Assembly: GCF_000764305.2 (NCBI RefSeq)
Contig: NW_025936579.1
Location: forward strand, 64,769-128,768
Direction: 5' to 3'
Source: Hyalella azteca
Lineage: Eukaryota > Arthropoda > Malacostraca > Amphipoda > Hyalellidae
Length of the DNA: 64,000 bases
Under the pieces are notes generated by a model. The model searched no databases. It was not told the origin of the DNA and saw only the letters and a list, made by a program, of their open reading frames with translations. This document shows positions 33,376 to 43,910 of this stretch, piece by piece. Position numbers and translations under genes: made by a program. Every line of letters starts with the position of its first letter. The first letter of the stretch is position 1.

Positions 33376-33920
33376 TTTCGGACCACCAATTAAAACATAA
33401 GTTTCGGACCACCAATTTAATAAATATATACGAATACTAGACGAAAGTTTACACCTTGAAGCTCACCATATCTCGTGTATGGGTGAAATTCGCCTTTTCA
33501 GACTTCTGGAGGAAATTACGAGATTTTATGCAAGCTAGACCAGTAATCAATAGTAATACTTGGTTGAACTATTATTACGTTGGCGTTATTCTTTATGTCA
33601 GTGTAGTGCTCAGCACATGAATAATGTCCATCCATGGGTTTAAGACGAAACTTTCATTCAAAATTATCTGAAACGTTCTCGATATACTCATCAATTTCAA
33701 CTGTTCCGATTAATCTGGTAATTTTTGTCCGAATGATTTGAATACTGTTTAAAACTGTCAGGATTTTTACTGGTTAAAAAGACTATTAAAGGTTTTATTG
33801 CTATGTTTCTAAAAATGACTTTATCGCTATTAATGCAGGTTAATTTAGCATTGGAAGCATGTGTGCAATTTTTAAAATGAGGAGCAAAAATCTAGCCTTG
33901 AAATTTATTTTTACTCATTA
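33376..33920. other. AT-rich non-coding stretch, nothing recognised
   Basis: A short direct repeat, AAGTTTCGGACCACCAATT, occurs twice near 33375-33420. Otherwise nothing is supported. Confidence 0.5.
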
Positions 33921-33924
33921 AAAT

Positions 33925-34520
33925 GTACCACAGATGGTGGTACAAGAGGAGGGTGTACCACAGAAGATGTGGTGCAAGAGTAGTGTGTACCACAGAAGAT
34001 GTGGTGCAAGAGTAGTGTGTACCACAGAAGATGTGGTGCAAGAGTAGCGTGTACCACAGAAGATGTGGTACAAGAGAAGCGTGTACCACAGAAGATGTGT
34101 TACAAGAGTAGTGTGTACCACAGAAGATGTGGTACAAGAGTAGCGTGTACCACAGAAGGTGTGGTGCAAAGGTTGGGTGTACCATAGAAAGTTTGGTATA
34201 CAAGACTAGGTTTACCGTAGAAGGTGTGGTATAATTAAGTGTAGGGTTTACCACAGAACATGTGGTGTAGTAGTTGGGTGTATCACAGAAATTGTGGTAC
34301 ACAAGTAGGGTGTACCACAGAAGGTGTGGTACATGTGTTGAAAGTTCCACAGAAGGTGCGGTACATGAGTTGGATGTACCACGGAATCTGTTGTACTATA
34401 ATTGGATATACCACAGAGGGTGTGGTACAAGTGTTGGATGTACCACGGAAGGAGTGGTACTGCATGTAATTGGATGTACCACAGAAGATGTGGTACAAGT
34501 GTTGGATGTACCTCAATTGT
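33925..34520. repeat. 32-bp array of ~19 units, most with a hairpin
   Basis: The consensus unit is GTACCACAGAAGATGTGGTA plus CAAGAGTAGTGT. Starts fall at 33925, 33955, 33987, 34019, 34051, 34083, 34115, 34147, 34179, 34211, 34248, 34280, 34312, 34344, 34376, 34408, 34440, 34476 and 34508. Spacing is exactly 32 bp almost throughout, with 30, 37 and 36 as exceptions. Within a unit, GTACCACA and TGTGGTAC form an 8-bp stem around a 5-base loop, followed by a 10-12-base spacer that varies more. The last unit is truncated. Since 32 is not a multiple of three, the long-looking frames on both strands (up to 152 codons) are by-products. Despite the repeat-spacer look, this is not CRISPR: the spacers are too short and repetitive. 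Confidence 0.95.
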
Positions 34521-34940
34521 GCCTCAAACTACAGCGCCCACCTCCCAATTAACTAGCCGTCGGTCGAGGAGGTGCTAGCCCACTGCATAACGCTCGTGTC
34601 CGAGTATCAGTTCTACAATCACTTTCCTTTTACATTACAGCTTCTAAGATCTTCGCGCCTCGAAAAAAAATTAATTGCTGAGAACTTCGACCGTCCGTTA
34701 TTAGCCGAGCCACGTAAACTAGATAGCGGCTCGCTACCCGTGCAGAAATGGCAATCTGGTGCCGCTGTCCAAAATTTCATTGATTGAAGCCTTTTGACTA
34801 CAGTGGAGGTTGAATTCAAAATCGGAATGGTGTATGGATCATGTACTTGCATCGGAAATATTTGTGTAGATCATGCACAAAGGGCGTAATTCACAACTAA
34901 ATTAGGTGTACCGCAGAAAAAGTAGAAACATTTCTACATA
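34521..34940. other. Non-coding stretch, partly GC-balanced
   Basis: Overlapping frames on both strands (34572-34787 plus, 34619-34852 minus) match nothing I know. A perfect GTAGAAA-CA-TTTCTAC hairpin lies at about 34922-34938. Confidence 0.4.
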
Positions 34941-34942
34941 TT

Positions 34943-35050
34943 AATAACATAACATAACATATTGATCTCGGCGCTGAAGTGTAGGCCTGATGTGGCCTGT
35001 CGCCGATTCTTTTTCTTTTCGTGCCTTTTTACAGAAGATCTAATATCGTT
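34943..35050 (-). mobile_element. LINE 3'-end fragment (~105 bp)
   Basis: The plus strand reads AACATAACATAAC, then GATCTCGGCGCTGAAG, GTAGGCCTGATGTGGCCTGT and CGCCGATTC, matching the 3' ends of the LINE copies at 15.9 and 44.0 kb in reverse orientation. It is severely 5'-truncated and retains only the 3' end and the (ATGTT)n-type tail. Confidence 0.85.
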
Positions 35051-35520
35051 TCATTTAATTCATTTATATTTTTACACTTCTTAATTTTATTCGTTGAATA
35101 ATTATGCATTCTAGCACACCGGTAAATGAAAAATTAAAATTGGTTATACATTGATTTGTCGAATTTCTCTTGGAATATTTGAATGCTGTGACTTGTAGGA
35201 ATTTCAAAACATTTTACTAATAATTATTTCAAACATCAGGCTGGAATGTTATCTTGACTCTTGAACGCCTCTGTTCGTACAGAGTATGACGATAATAATG
35301 TCATGACATTCTGTTTCATTCGTCTTAATTTTTGTGCTGTACCATCCCCTTCAGTGAGACCTGCCATTGATTTCGTCAATTCTTGGAATTACCAGCGAGG
35401 TCCCAGAGTGCGGAAATTCTGAGACGTGCTCATGAAAAGATGCGACTCCCGCGTGTTCCTTCCCTCCATGGCCATGCAGGCTCGACTGGTCTCGACTGGT
35501 GAACGGTGTGTGCTCCATGT
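35051..35520. other. Non-coding stretch, nothing recognised
   Basis: AT-rich to about 35330 and then more balanced. No supported gene or repeat, apart from a CTCGACTGGT tandem pair near 35485. Confidence 0.45.
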
Positions 35521-35523
35521 GGA

Positions 35524-35870
35524 TCCATCATTAGGATATATGGAGTCTCGTGGTTAGGAGTTAGGATATATGGAGTGTCGTGATTAGGATATATGGAGGA
35601 TCCTTATTAGGATATATGGAGTATCATGATTAGGATATAAGTATGGAGTCTCGTGATAAGGATATATGGAGTCTCGTGATTAGGACATATGGAGTATCAT
35701 TATTAGGATAAATGGAGTCTTGTGATTAGGATATATGGAGTATCATGATCAGGATATATGTAGTCTTTTGATCAGAATAAATGGATTATGAAATCTCGTA
35801 ATTTAAATATATGGAGTCGAATGATTAAGAACAATGGAGTCTCATTTTTTGGATTGATATTCACGGTTTT
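35524..35870. repeat. ~23-bp minisatellite, about a dozen copies
   Basis: The unit is GATTAGGATATATGGAGTCT plus CGT, with variants GAGTATCAT, GAGTGTCGT and AAGTATGGAG. Order and identity decay toward 35870. Confidence 0.9.
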
Positions 35871-37740
35871 TCATGATTAGGCTGTCAGTTGTCCTCTTTT
35901 ATTTTTTATATAAAAATGTCTGTGTAAAAATCCTACGGTAATGTTATGAATGACACAGTCCTTTAAATTTGTTTATTCTTAACTACCGATTTTAAATCAA
36001 AGAACGGTGGTTATGCAAAAGGCCTTACAAAGGCCCATCACTGACCTCCTACCCGATCGAAACCAAATATATGCTATATATATAGATGTCCTTCAGACGA
36101 ATGCCACTCTGGAACACAAGAGTCTTTGCATCGGCATAAAAGAACCTACAATATTTATTTTAATACTTACTATGGCAATCGCTTTAGAAAGTGAGTTTTA
36201 GCTTTCATCATTACTTTAGGACGTTTGCATGAAGATATTATATGAGTGGTTTCTTTTTTAATGTTCTTTTTTTTTTGGTTCTTTTAATTTTGTGCGACCC
36301 ATGTCTGCATATTCAATCCATCACATTTCTGTATTTTGATAGGGGCAATATGAATTCTGCTGGAGAAACTTCTCCAATCTCTTCTCGACGAACTTTGTCA
36401 TAAAACGAGAAATGAAATTATACAAGGGCAAGCTTGCACTCAGGAGACGAGCGCACTTGTTGCAAGGCCGGTGTCTGGCATCATTTACTATGGAAACTGT
36501 GAGTTTTGAAAGTTGTAGACCGTCAACGGAATTTAATTTTTTTTCACCAAGATCTCCGTCAGACAACAATAATGTATGTTAGGAATTTATTTGAGCTATA
36601 GTTTCAATAAACGTAAAATTTCGGAAAGAAATTTTCAGAACTAAAATCTTGTGTGAGTTGAATTTAATTCTTTTTGCAAATTTCCACGGACATTGGTATT
36701 ATCGCTACAGAAAGAACTCGTATGCTATTTGCTGACATTAAGAATAAACCTTCATCTGGCCCGATATTTTGGTTCATAAATTAAATATAATACCTTCTAT
36801 CTTACGAATTTCGCTGCAAACGTGTGTATAATTACAATATAAATTCTCCTGTAGGCATTCATTCTTTATCAAATTGCCACGCAAAGGCAAGAAATTCTCT
36901 ATGCCCGGCAGCGGTGCCAGCTCGCTGTCCTCTAATTCCTGATTAATTCATATTGCTCTCATTATGCATGTCTAACTAGACAATGTTGGCTTGTATTTGC
37001 CTTATTATGTGGCCGCAGCTGCCGACCTGGATCATTTAATCAGACATCGTTCCTAGCGGGCTACTCGGGCCTTGTTCACCGCACGCGATGTTCAGAAGAA
37101 AGTGTAGGATATGAACGTGTTATTATACTGAAATTTGGTAATTTGTACAGTTTGCTGGTAGCAAAAATTATTGTAGGAAGTGTGCGGGTAATTATGACAG
37201 TAATTTGTACCGTTTATTTTGATCATTATTAGTTGTTTGATGTGCTTGATAATTTGATTATTTGACGCCTGACATGATTGTCGAGCCATGCGGGTTTTAT
37301 GATTGTCTTGAGATCGATATTGAATCTCCCGACAATCGTGTTGGCTAGCTTTTTATATTTTCATATTCTAACCGTTCGAATTATTACATCTCGATTCATT
37401 CTAGTTGTTTTGTGGACCACATGGAATTATGTGATACTATTTACTAGAATTGCATTGCTGCGAATTAAGTTTTTAATAAATAGTTCTTATATGAATATTT
37501 GAACATTTCCTGGATTTTATCGGGTGATCAGCGTTTGAATCCCTAGCTGTGCTTCGATGTGTTCGACGCTGACTCGTTCAAAGGTTCTTCTTTATATGTT
37601 TATATTGATTATAACGAAATTTTTTGTTACATCTAATTTTTTGACATAATAATAATGTAACATATCGTCTAAAAAGTACAATAATTTTAATGAGCGTTGC
37701 CAGTGCTTATTACTTGAATATGCAACACGACGAGTCAGTG
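35871..37740. other. AT-rich non-coding stretch with one GC-balanced island
   Basis: The frames at 36007-36201 (plus) and 36321-36569 (minus) match nothing I recognise. Positions 36890-37090 form a compositional island with several TAATTA/ATTAAT motifs beside GC-rich blocks, a look often seen in conserved non-coding DNA. This is only an impression. Confidence 0.4.
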
Positions 37741-37747
37741 TCACGCC

Positions 37748-37779
37748 TATATATAGGATCTCTGGCCGTAAAGTTCAGT
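37748..37779 (+). promoter_or_regulatory. Candidate RNA polymerase II core promoter (TATA + Inr)
   Basis: A TATATATAG box starts at 37748. A TTCAGTC initiator match, the arthropod-type TCAGT, places its A at 37777, which is 29 bp from the first T of the TATA box and the canonical distance. I see no clear DPE about 30 bp downstream. Eleven bases after the putative start lies an ATG opening a 34-codon frame. TATA and TCAGT are both short, so chance co-occurrence is possible, but spacing and sequence are both near ideal. Confidence 0.4.
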
Positions 37780-37787
37780 CGCTGCTG

Positions 37788-37892
37788 ATGAAAGTCTTGT
37801 TTTATGACCGCCTGCACAGCTCATCTGCACTTACTGCCTCCAGTGTCCCAACTTTCTGTGCGCAGAGCTTTACAATCTTCATTATTTTCTAG
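37788..37892 (+). CDS. 34-codon small open frame downstream of the candidate promoter
   Basis: The frame begins ATGAAAGTC (MKVLFYDRLHSSS) and ends PTFCAQSFTIFIIF before TAG. It starts 11 bp after the putative initiator. I recognise no family. The N-terminus is not hydrophobic enough for a signal peptide, and the C-terminal FTIFIIF is hydrophobic. It is listed only because of its position relative to the TATA+Inr pair. Confidence 0.12.
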   Translation: MKVLFYDRLHSSSALTASSVPTFCAQSFTIFIIF

Positions 37893-38730
37893 GATATCTT
37901 CTCGTAAACTATGTGCGCCATTTTTGTTTAAAATTTATGTTTTTTAGTGTTGGTTAACAAAGTTTTTGTTGGCTTGAGCTTTATACGCAAGTTTCATCGT
38001 CCTTGTGGAATTTTTATAAGTGGATTAAATCAAACTTTGAAACTACATCTGCTGTCGAAAAGCAATTATAACGCACGATACGCTAATTAAGGTTACACTA
38101 CGCTTGGTTACAATTTTTTGCGCGGCAATTATGCCTGAATTATCGCTTAGTAATGAATGTTATCATAGTGAACACGCATTATATGTACAGCATTTAGAAT
38201 AAATTCCTAAAGAAAGCAACTCGTTCTGGAACTGGATATGAAACTCCAGTATTTGGATGGTCTATCAATATATATGTAATAATATAATATGCAAGACAAG
38301 CTGCATATTACCCTCCCATATAAGCGAGAGAATGTAGCCAATAAGTGTACACGAAACCCCATGTAAGATGCAGCTCCTCGCTTCGAGACCTCCAACGTTA
38401 TTATGCGCCTCAATTAATGCGGTTACTTCAACGATTGACAGTCATGCGTTGACAGTCATGCGTGACCGAGTTCAGTCTACTCGTTTGTATTGGACTTGTC
38501 GTTGTCGATCTTAGGGAAACTAAATTGCAGCTGCCGCTGGTCGACCTCAAGAGATCAACGCCACGTTATCTGTTGTAAATTTAGACGAAACTTTTTTTGT
38601 TTTAATCGCACAGAAGGAAATAAACCTTTTGAAGGTTCATTCCACAGAACTAAATTTCTGTAATTCTACGAAGGAACATCAGTGGATGCCTATAGTTTGT
38701 TGACAATTGTTGCTGTGATGTTCCATCATT
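37893..38730. other. Non-coding stretch, nothing recognised
   Basis: AT-rich. A direct repeat of TTGACAGTCATGCG occurs twice near 38435-38462. Confidence 0.45.
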
Positions 38731-38735
38731 ATTTT

Positions 38736-38844
38736 CCCCTCAGGGGGGACTTCTGACGCGTGTCTGTGCTCGTCAGAAGTCATATGGGATTTCGCGCTCC
38801 TATAGGGGATTGTTCCTGAGCGCCCCACCGCTGAGCTCGCGGTG
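38736..38844. other. Cluster of four GC-rich hairpins (possible structured RNA)
   Basis: Four inverted repeats follow one another: CCCC/GGGG at 38736-38746; ACTTCTGACG at 38749-38758 pairing perfectly with CGTCAGAAGT at 38771-38780 across a 12-base loop; GCGCTC at 38794-38799 with GAGCGC at 38818-38823; and CACCGC at 38826-38831 with GCGGTG at 38839-38844. The region is clearly more GC-rich than the flanks. It does not fold as a tRNA, and I do not recognise a known RNA. It could also be part of a SINE-like or other repeat. Confidence 0.45.
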
Positions 38845-39860
38845 TCTGACTTCGGATCTCTCAGTTGTGGGGTTAAGTTATAATGTAGGTAGTATTCTTT
38901 TCATTTCCCTTCTCTGTCTCTCTAGTGCGGGCGGCCGACATCCCGTGTAAGCGACCTCTTGTTCGAGTGTCTTAGTTTCTGTTGCTTTTCACCTGTCCCT
39001 CCTTGTCACTTCGTCTCTTTGAGATGCTAACGCTGCTTCTCTCGAGCCAGCTTCAGCGGGCTGGACATCTGAGACCTTCCACCCCTTGTGGGTGATGACC
39101 TATTTTTGATTTGAGAAACTTTTGATAATTGAGACCTTCCACCTCTTTGGTGATGTTCAACATGACTTTCGGTGCGAGATAGCTTAATAACTGAAGCGCC
39201 AGTAAACATGTGGCCACTAAACTAACTAACTCCATCATTATTTCAACATATGTTGGTTTCATACGATTTATAAATCAATTTAGGGGCTTTGATTATAATT
39301 TTGTGAAATAAATATTGAGATACCGTCTCCAAAGTTCCAATGTAATATTGAAATTTCTAGAGATTCTCATTTTCTGCGCATGGGATAATAAAAACGTAAC
39401 TCGCCCTTGTTACCCCAGCTGGCGAAGCAAATTAATCCGAAATGCAATTCACTTCGCAAATATAAATTACAAATTTCTTGAATATTAAGCCATAAAATGC
39501 ACTATTCTTTTAAGAAAAAGTAAGGAGAAAATTTTCTACAAACTACTCAATAATCCAAGTTTGAGCATCTCTTATTTCACGAGAAATTGATTCTGCAGAA
39601 TTTCATTCAAGTCATTCCAAAAACAAGGGCAGACTCGTGTGCTGGCTATAATATTCACCAGCAAACGCTGAACACTTCCAGGTGAACATTAGAGACGCTC
39701 ATGTCGGATCTCATTGCGACGGTCTGGACCTGAAGGTCGTTCGCCACTGCAGTAAGCGGCGTCTCTTCAAGTAAATGAAGTAACTTAGGCTTAAATTCCC
39801 GCTCGATGGTCGAGCCTGTGCGCTGGTGCTGAACTGGTCTGGTATGACTCATAATGTGCT
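38845..39860. other. Non-coding stretch with a short direct repeat
   Basis: GAGACCTTCCACCCCTTGTG at about 39071 is partly repeated at about 39131 (GAGACCTTCCACCTCTTTGG), each followed by GTGATG. The frames on the minus strand (60-72 codons) match nothing I know. Confidence 0.45.
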
Positions 39861-39863
39861 CAG

Positions 39864-40055
39864 GTTCGTACAATGTTATTATGTTCGTACAACGTACTTA
39901 CTATATTCGTACAACGTGCTTATGTTCGTACAACGTGCTTATGTTCGTACAACGTGCATATATTCGTACAACGTGCTTATGTTCGTACAACGTGCATATA
40001 TTCGTACAACGTACTTATATTCGTAAGCGTGCTCATGTTCGTGCGACGAGCTTAG
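39864..40055. repeat. 19-bp minisatellite, about ten copies
   Basis: The unit is GTTCGTACAACGTGCTTAT, with starts at about 39864, 39883, 39905, 39924, 39943, 39962, 39981, 40000, 40019 and 40038. It stays open in all three plus frames, which explains the overlapping 60- to 103-codon frames with VQRAYVRTT-like repeats. I regard them as by-products. Confidence 0.93.
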
Positions 40056-42240
40056 ATTCCTTCATGTCTGGCATTGCTGCAGGCACCCCTGTCGTTATGA
40101 CAGCGCCAGATGACTTAATTGTCCATAAATTAAGCGTTTATGCTGCTATTGCAGGCTTATGCTAGCCAAATATTTAAATAATAATTTTTCGATTGATTTA
40201 GTAGTTTAGGTTATTTTTAGTAGTTTAGTTTTCAGAAAGTATGCGTTCTTTAAGATAATTCTACTTCTTTAATGACTCATTCGCTCTTTTTTCGAAAAAT
40301 CCGCGTTTGATAAATTTTCGACGTACATCAAATTTTCTCACGAGACTCGCTCAAGATGTTCATTTATGAAGCAGCGGTTGTGAATTGCGCTGAAATTAGA
40401 GACTTAATTTGTACTCGCGTTGCTCTGTGTCTTGGGAAGCATGTTATTAGTTTACTAGAATTGCAGTACTACGAATTATGTTCTTAATGAATAGTGATGC
40501 AGGACTCTAGACTGACAGTTCATAATAGAAGTTAATGAAAATAATTTTTGTAAATAACTTCTGTCGTCAGATTATTATCAATGAAGACAATTTTTTTGTA
40601 AATAACTTCTGTCGTCAGATTATTAGAGCAGAAATTGAGATACGCAACAATTGAATAATATTTCTCTATTTTGCACAGCTGTTCCGGCAACACTTGTACA
40701 ATAAATTTAAAGTTGTCAGTTGAGTAATAAGCTTAATTTTTTGTGAATAAATCTATCATTTTAACTATTCATATTTTGTCACAGACAAGTTTTTCACTGC
40801 TTTTGGTTTGCCGGTAAACGCGACTCAAAATTAGGAGATATTAGAAATTAATGCTGCAAAGAACTTTTCGGGTGAGATATCGTAAATTCTTTATTTATTT
40901 CTTAGTTTACTACCTTAACTTTTCTTAACTTTTGCATTACTCGAAGTCATTATTGCTCTCCATTGATCATTTCGTTCACATGATTCATTCAGGCTTTCAT
41001 CACACGCTCAACGTATTATCATGTCATCACACATCAAACACGTTTCGTAATGTTCTCCATACTTTATTCTCTGGTTTCATCACTGCTAAGATCTCACGCT
41101 TATCACATTTTCTTCCTCGTTCCATCATGTTTTCATTACCCACGCTTGAAGAGATTTCCTTCAGGCTCAGCAATTATCGAAGACGCGGCGCTTGCTCAAG
41201 AAAATAAAATTCTTCTCGTTGATGGGAAATTTCCCAGCCTATCGACACCTGACGCCGCACCGGCGCTCGTGTCTGTGGCTGTGAACATATTTCTGCCGGT
41301 GCTGGCTACTTGAATTAATCCTATTGCATTCGAATCCCGAGGTTAAATGCTAGCTTATGCTGAGAACGATGCTCTGATTTTGAATTTTTGAAGCAAAATT
41401 TTGAAAAAAATTGATTTGAGTGCATACATATATTTTTTTAAAATTTGATTATATTTATAGCCCGTGGTATTGCATCCAAATAATATTATTTTCAAGGTTT
41501 GAATAAACTTAACTATAATATTTATACTTATTTCGAGTCTAATAATGAATTGCATATTTTCAAAAGCTTGTGTGTTTGTGTAAAGACTAATAATGCAACT
41601 ATATATTGTGATCCGAGCTCGTTTTAACGAAAATTATCGTGTCGAGATATTGCCTGCAAATAATTGGGTATTAATATGTATCAGAATTCAATTCATAACT
41701 AGGGAATCTCACTAAAATGTTGAATGCGCGGGTGTAAAAACGTGAGCTTATGAGGAGCGTTCAGTTACACGGAGGAAAATATCTCCGTTAGGTCCCATTT
41801 TAAGATTTGTCCATCAAAGTATGTTCGTCAAAAAACTTAATATTGTCCAGGGTTATCAAGTGCGTTCCTCGATTCAAGTTGATATATCTACTGATCGAAT
41901 CATATTTATTTACCTCTTTGGGATGCTTTAGATTATCGCATTGAGTTTAAATATAATATCTTTTACTCAATTTATAACCAACTCTATAATGCACGTAGTA
42001 TTTACAACACAATAACCTGAGAGAATCCGGAGTTCATTTCCATACATGCTGGTCACGTTTTTAGCTGAATATTTTGAACGGCTAGAAGAAGAAATAGCTG
42101 TGATTTTTTTCTTATAAATTTGCTCATGCGAGTGAGCAGTAATGCTGATGTCTCAAAGGCTGCTCATTTTGAGCGCTCGTCCTGGACGAGAAATGAAAAA
42201 ATTTGCATCGTGAGCAGCGCTTCCTGACTCTCATCGCCGC
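40056..42240. other. AT-rich non-coding stretch with one short duplication
   Basis: A 65-70-bp direct repeat containing TTTTTGTAAATAACTTCTGT and CGTCAGATTATTA occupies about 40540-40625. Frames near 40932-41313 match nothing I recognise. Positions 41170-41300 are GC-balanced. Confidence 0.5.
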
Positions 42241-42249
42241 ACGCGCTGC

Positions 42250-42605
42250 GCTGGAGAGCAGCTTCGTGACTCGTCTGCCAGGCCTGACCTCTTCCATGAC
42301 TTAGCAACCAGCTTCCTGACTCGCCTGCCAGACCTGACCTCTTCCATGGCTTAGCAACCAACTTCCTGACTCGCCTGCTAGACCTGACCTTTTCCATGGC
42401 TTAGCAACCAACTTCCTGACTCGCCTGCCAGACCTGACCTCTTCCATGGCTTAGCAACCAACTTCCTGACTCGCCTGCCAGACCTGACCTCTTCCATGGC
42501 TTAGCAACCAACTTCCTGACTCGCCTGCCTGACCAGACCTCTTCCATGGCTTAGCAACCAACTTCCTGACTCGTCTGCCAGACCTGACCTCTTCCAAGGC
42601 TCGCA
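42250..42605. repeat. 50-bp minisatellite, about seven copies, exact period
   Basis: The unit is TTAGCAACCAACTTCCTGAC, TCGCCTGCCAGACCTGACCT and CTTCCATGGC. TTAGCAACCA occurs at 42301, 42351, 42401, 42451, 42501 and 42551, exactly 50 bp apart, with very few substitutions, so the array is young. Partial units flank it on both sides. Minus-strand frames (WLLSHGRG-like) are by-products. Confidence 0.95.
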
Positions 42606-42912
42606 GGTCTCGGGTCTTTCATTTCCATCGATCTGCGTAGCGGTCATCAGTTTTTTTGGTGAATTGGTTCGTGTTCTAATATTCAATTATTTTTTTGCTA
42701 CTTAATGTGAATAAATTTAGATGTAACAAAATATTCATGAACCTGATTTGCACCTACCTAATTTTTAACACGGAAGTGACCCGTTTATAACCGAAAATTT
42801 TGACCATTCTGATGGCGAACCCTTTTACTAAATTGATTGTGATCTACTTCAAGGAAATTTTGAGTCGGAAGACTGATATTTGATTTTGACGACTTACTTG
42901 AGTCGGAAGACT
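42606..42912. other. Non-coding spacer before the LINE
   Basis: TTGAGTCGGAAGACTG occurs at about 42859 and again at about 42899, ending next to the point where LINE coding sequence begins. Nothing else is seen. Confidence 0.5.
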
Positions 42913-42920
42913 GTAAGGTA

Positions 42921-43568
42921 ATGGAATCTGTTGTGAGGGATAGGATAATCGATCACTTGACTGTTCAACATCTATCAGACTTTCAACATGGCTTTATTGC
43001 CGGTAGATCCTACAGCACTAACCTCTTGTCTACGTCGAACGATTGGACTCGCCTGCTGGAAGGAAAGGAGCCAGTGGATGCAGTATACCTCGATTTCGCA
43101 AAGGCATCTGACTGTGTCCGTGACAGTGTTCTGTTACGTAAAGGGAAGTTCTTGGGAATAGAGGGAAACGTACTCCAATGGATCAGAGATTTTCTAGTAG
43201 GTAGACGACAACGTGTCAGTATTAACAGAACGGTGTCAGACTGGGCATCAGTGAGCAGTGGCGTGCCACAAGGAAGCGTTCTTGGGCCTATTTCGTTCGT
43301 TGCTTATATAAACGATCTGCCAGGAGCAGTGTCCAGCGTGTGCTCCATGTATGCCGACGACACGAAAGTTTCTAATACAGTGAAGGATGCGTCAAATAAA
43401 GCGCAATTGCAAGATGATCTTGACAGCTTAGTTAACTGGGCTGATACGTGGCAGCTACGCTTTAATGCTGACAAGTGTAGAGTACTTTTTCTTGGAAAGA
43501 ACAATGAACAGCAAGATTACAGTATGAGAAGACATGGCTTGCAACGAGAGAGTAATTTAAGATTATGA
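42921..43568 (+). pseudogene. LINE reverse transcriptase, partial (215 residues)
   Basis: This is the only long frame with clear homology in the window. Motifs in order: F.HGFIAGRSYSTNL at residues about 22-35; catalytic motif A VYLDFAKASD at about 55-64, with the conserved Phe of AFD changed to Ser; the fingers/palm segment ...WIRDFLVGRRQRVSIN at about 87-102; motif B SGVPQGSVLGP at 113-123; motif C YADD at 144-147; and a thumb segment NWADTWQLRFNADKC at about 172-186. All three catalytic aspartates of the RT are present. The N-terminal endonuclease and fingers are missing, and the start codon used here is simply the first Met in the remaining frame. The frame ends soon after the thumb because of an internal deletion. 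It is a fossil of a mobile element, not a host gene. Confidence 0.93.
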
Positions 43569-43910
43569 AGCTTCCAAGCCTCAGTTATCGACGTCTGCGT
43601 GGGGACCTCATTGAAGTATACAAGTATACTCATGGCTTATACAAGGTCACAGAAGGATTACTAGAATTTGAAACAAAAAACAACACCAGGAGCCACGGCT
43701 ATAAACTAAAAAAATCCGCGCTGCAACTTATCCACGCGACAACATTTCTTCTCGCTTGGAATCACCGACATGTGGAATAGCCTCCCCGATTCCGTCGTTG
43801 GCGCACCGAGTATAAACGCGTTCAGGAACAGACTAGATAAATCTATGGAAAAATATATGTTCAGATTTGAAATACATAGCACCATATCAAACCCGGTGGA
43901 TGTAGAGTAG
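43565..43910 (+). pseudogene. LINE polyprotein C-terminal segment, frameshifted
   Basis: The first part (43565-43780) reads KLPSLSYRRLRGDLIEVYKY and continues to a stop. A second frame, from about 43745, reads SLGITDMWNSLPDSVVGAPS and then NAFRNRLDKSMEKYMFRFE. Together they match the same region of the copy at 15.96-16.18 kb. This tail, ending just before the 3' UTR, is typical of CR1/L2-like elements in invertebrates. Its function is unclear. Confidence 0.85.

Noticed and set aside
33925..34520. CRISPR-like array (palindromic repeats with spacers)
   Set aside because: Spacers are only 10-12 bases and are themselves near-repeats, there are no cas genes, and the context is animal DNA.
33892..34552. 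Several frames of 60-152 codons on both strands
   Set aside because: Read-through of the stop-poor 32-bp array in rotating frames; the period is not a multiple of three.
37783..37815. CTGATGA as a hammerhead ribozyme core
   Set aside because: No paired stem II and no GAAA at the required distance; the other CTGATGA occurrences (for example near 605, 750, 8648 and 29612) also fail.
39826..40165. Repeat protein VQRAYVRTT...
   Set aside because: The 19-bp minisatellite is open in all three plus frames, giving three equally good 'proteins'; no head or domain.
42164..42686. Minus-strand WLLSHGRG/RSGLADESG repeat frames
   Set aside because: By-product of the 50-bp minisatellite, which shifts frame at every unit.
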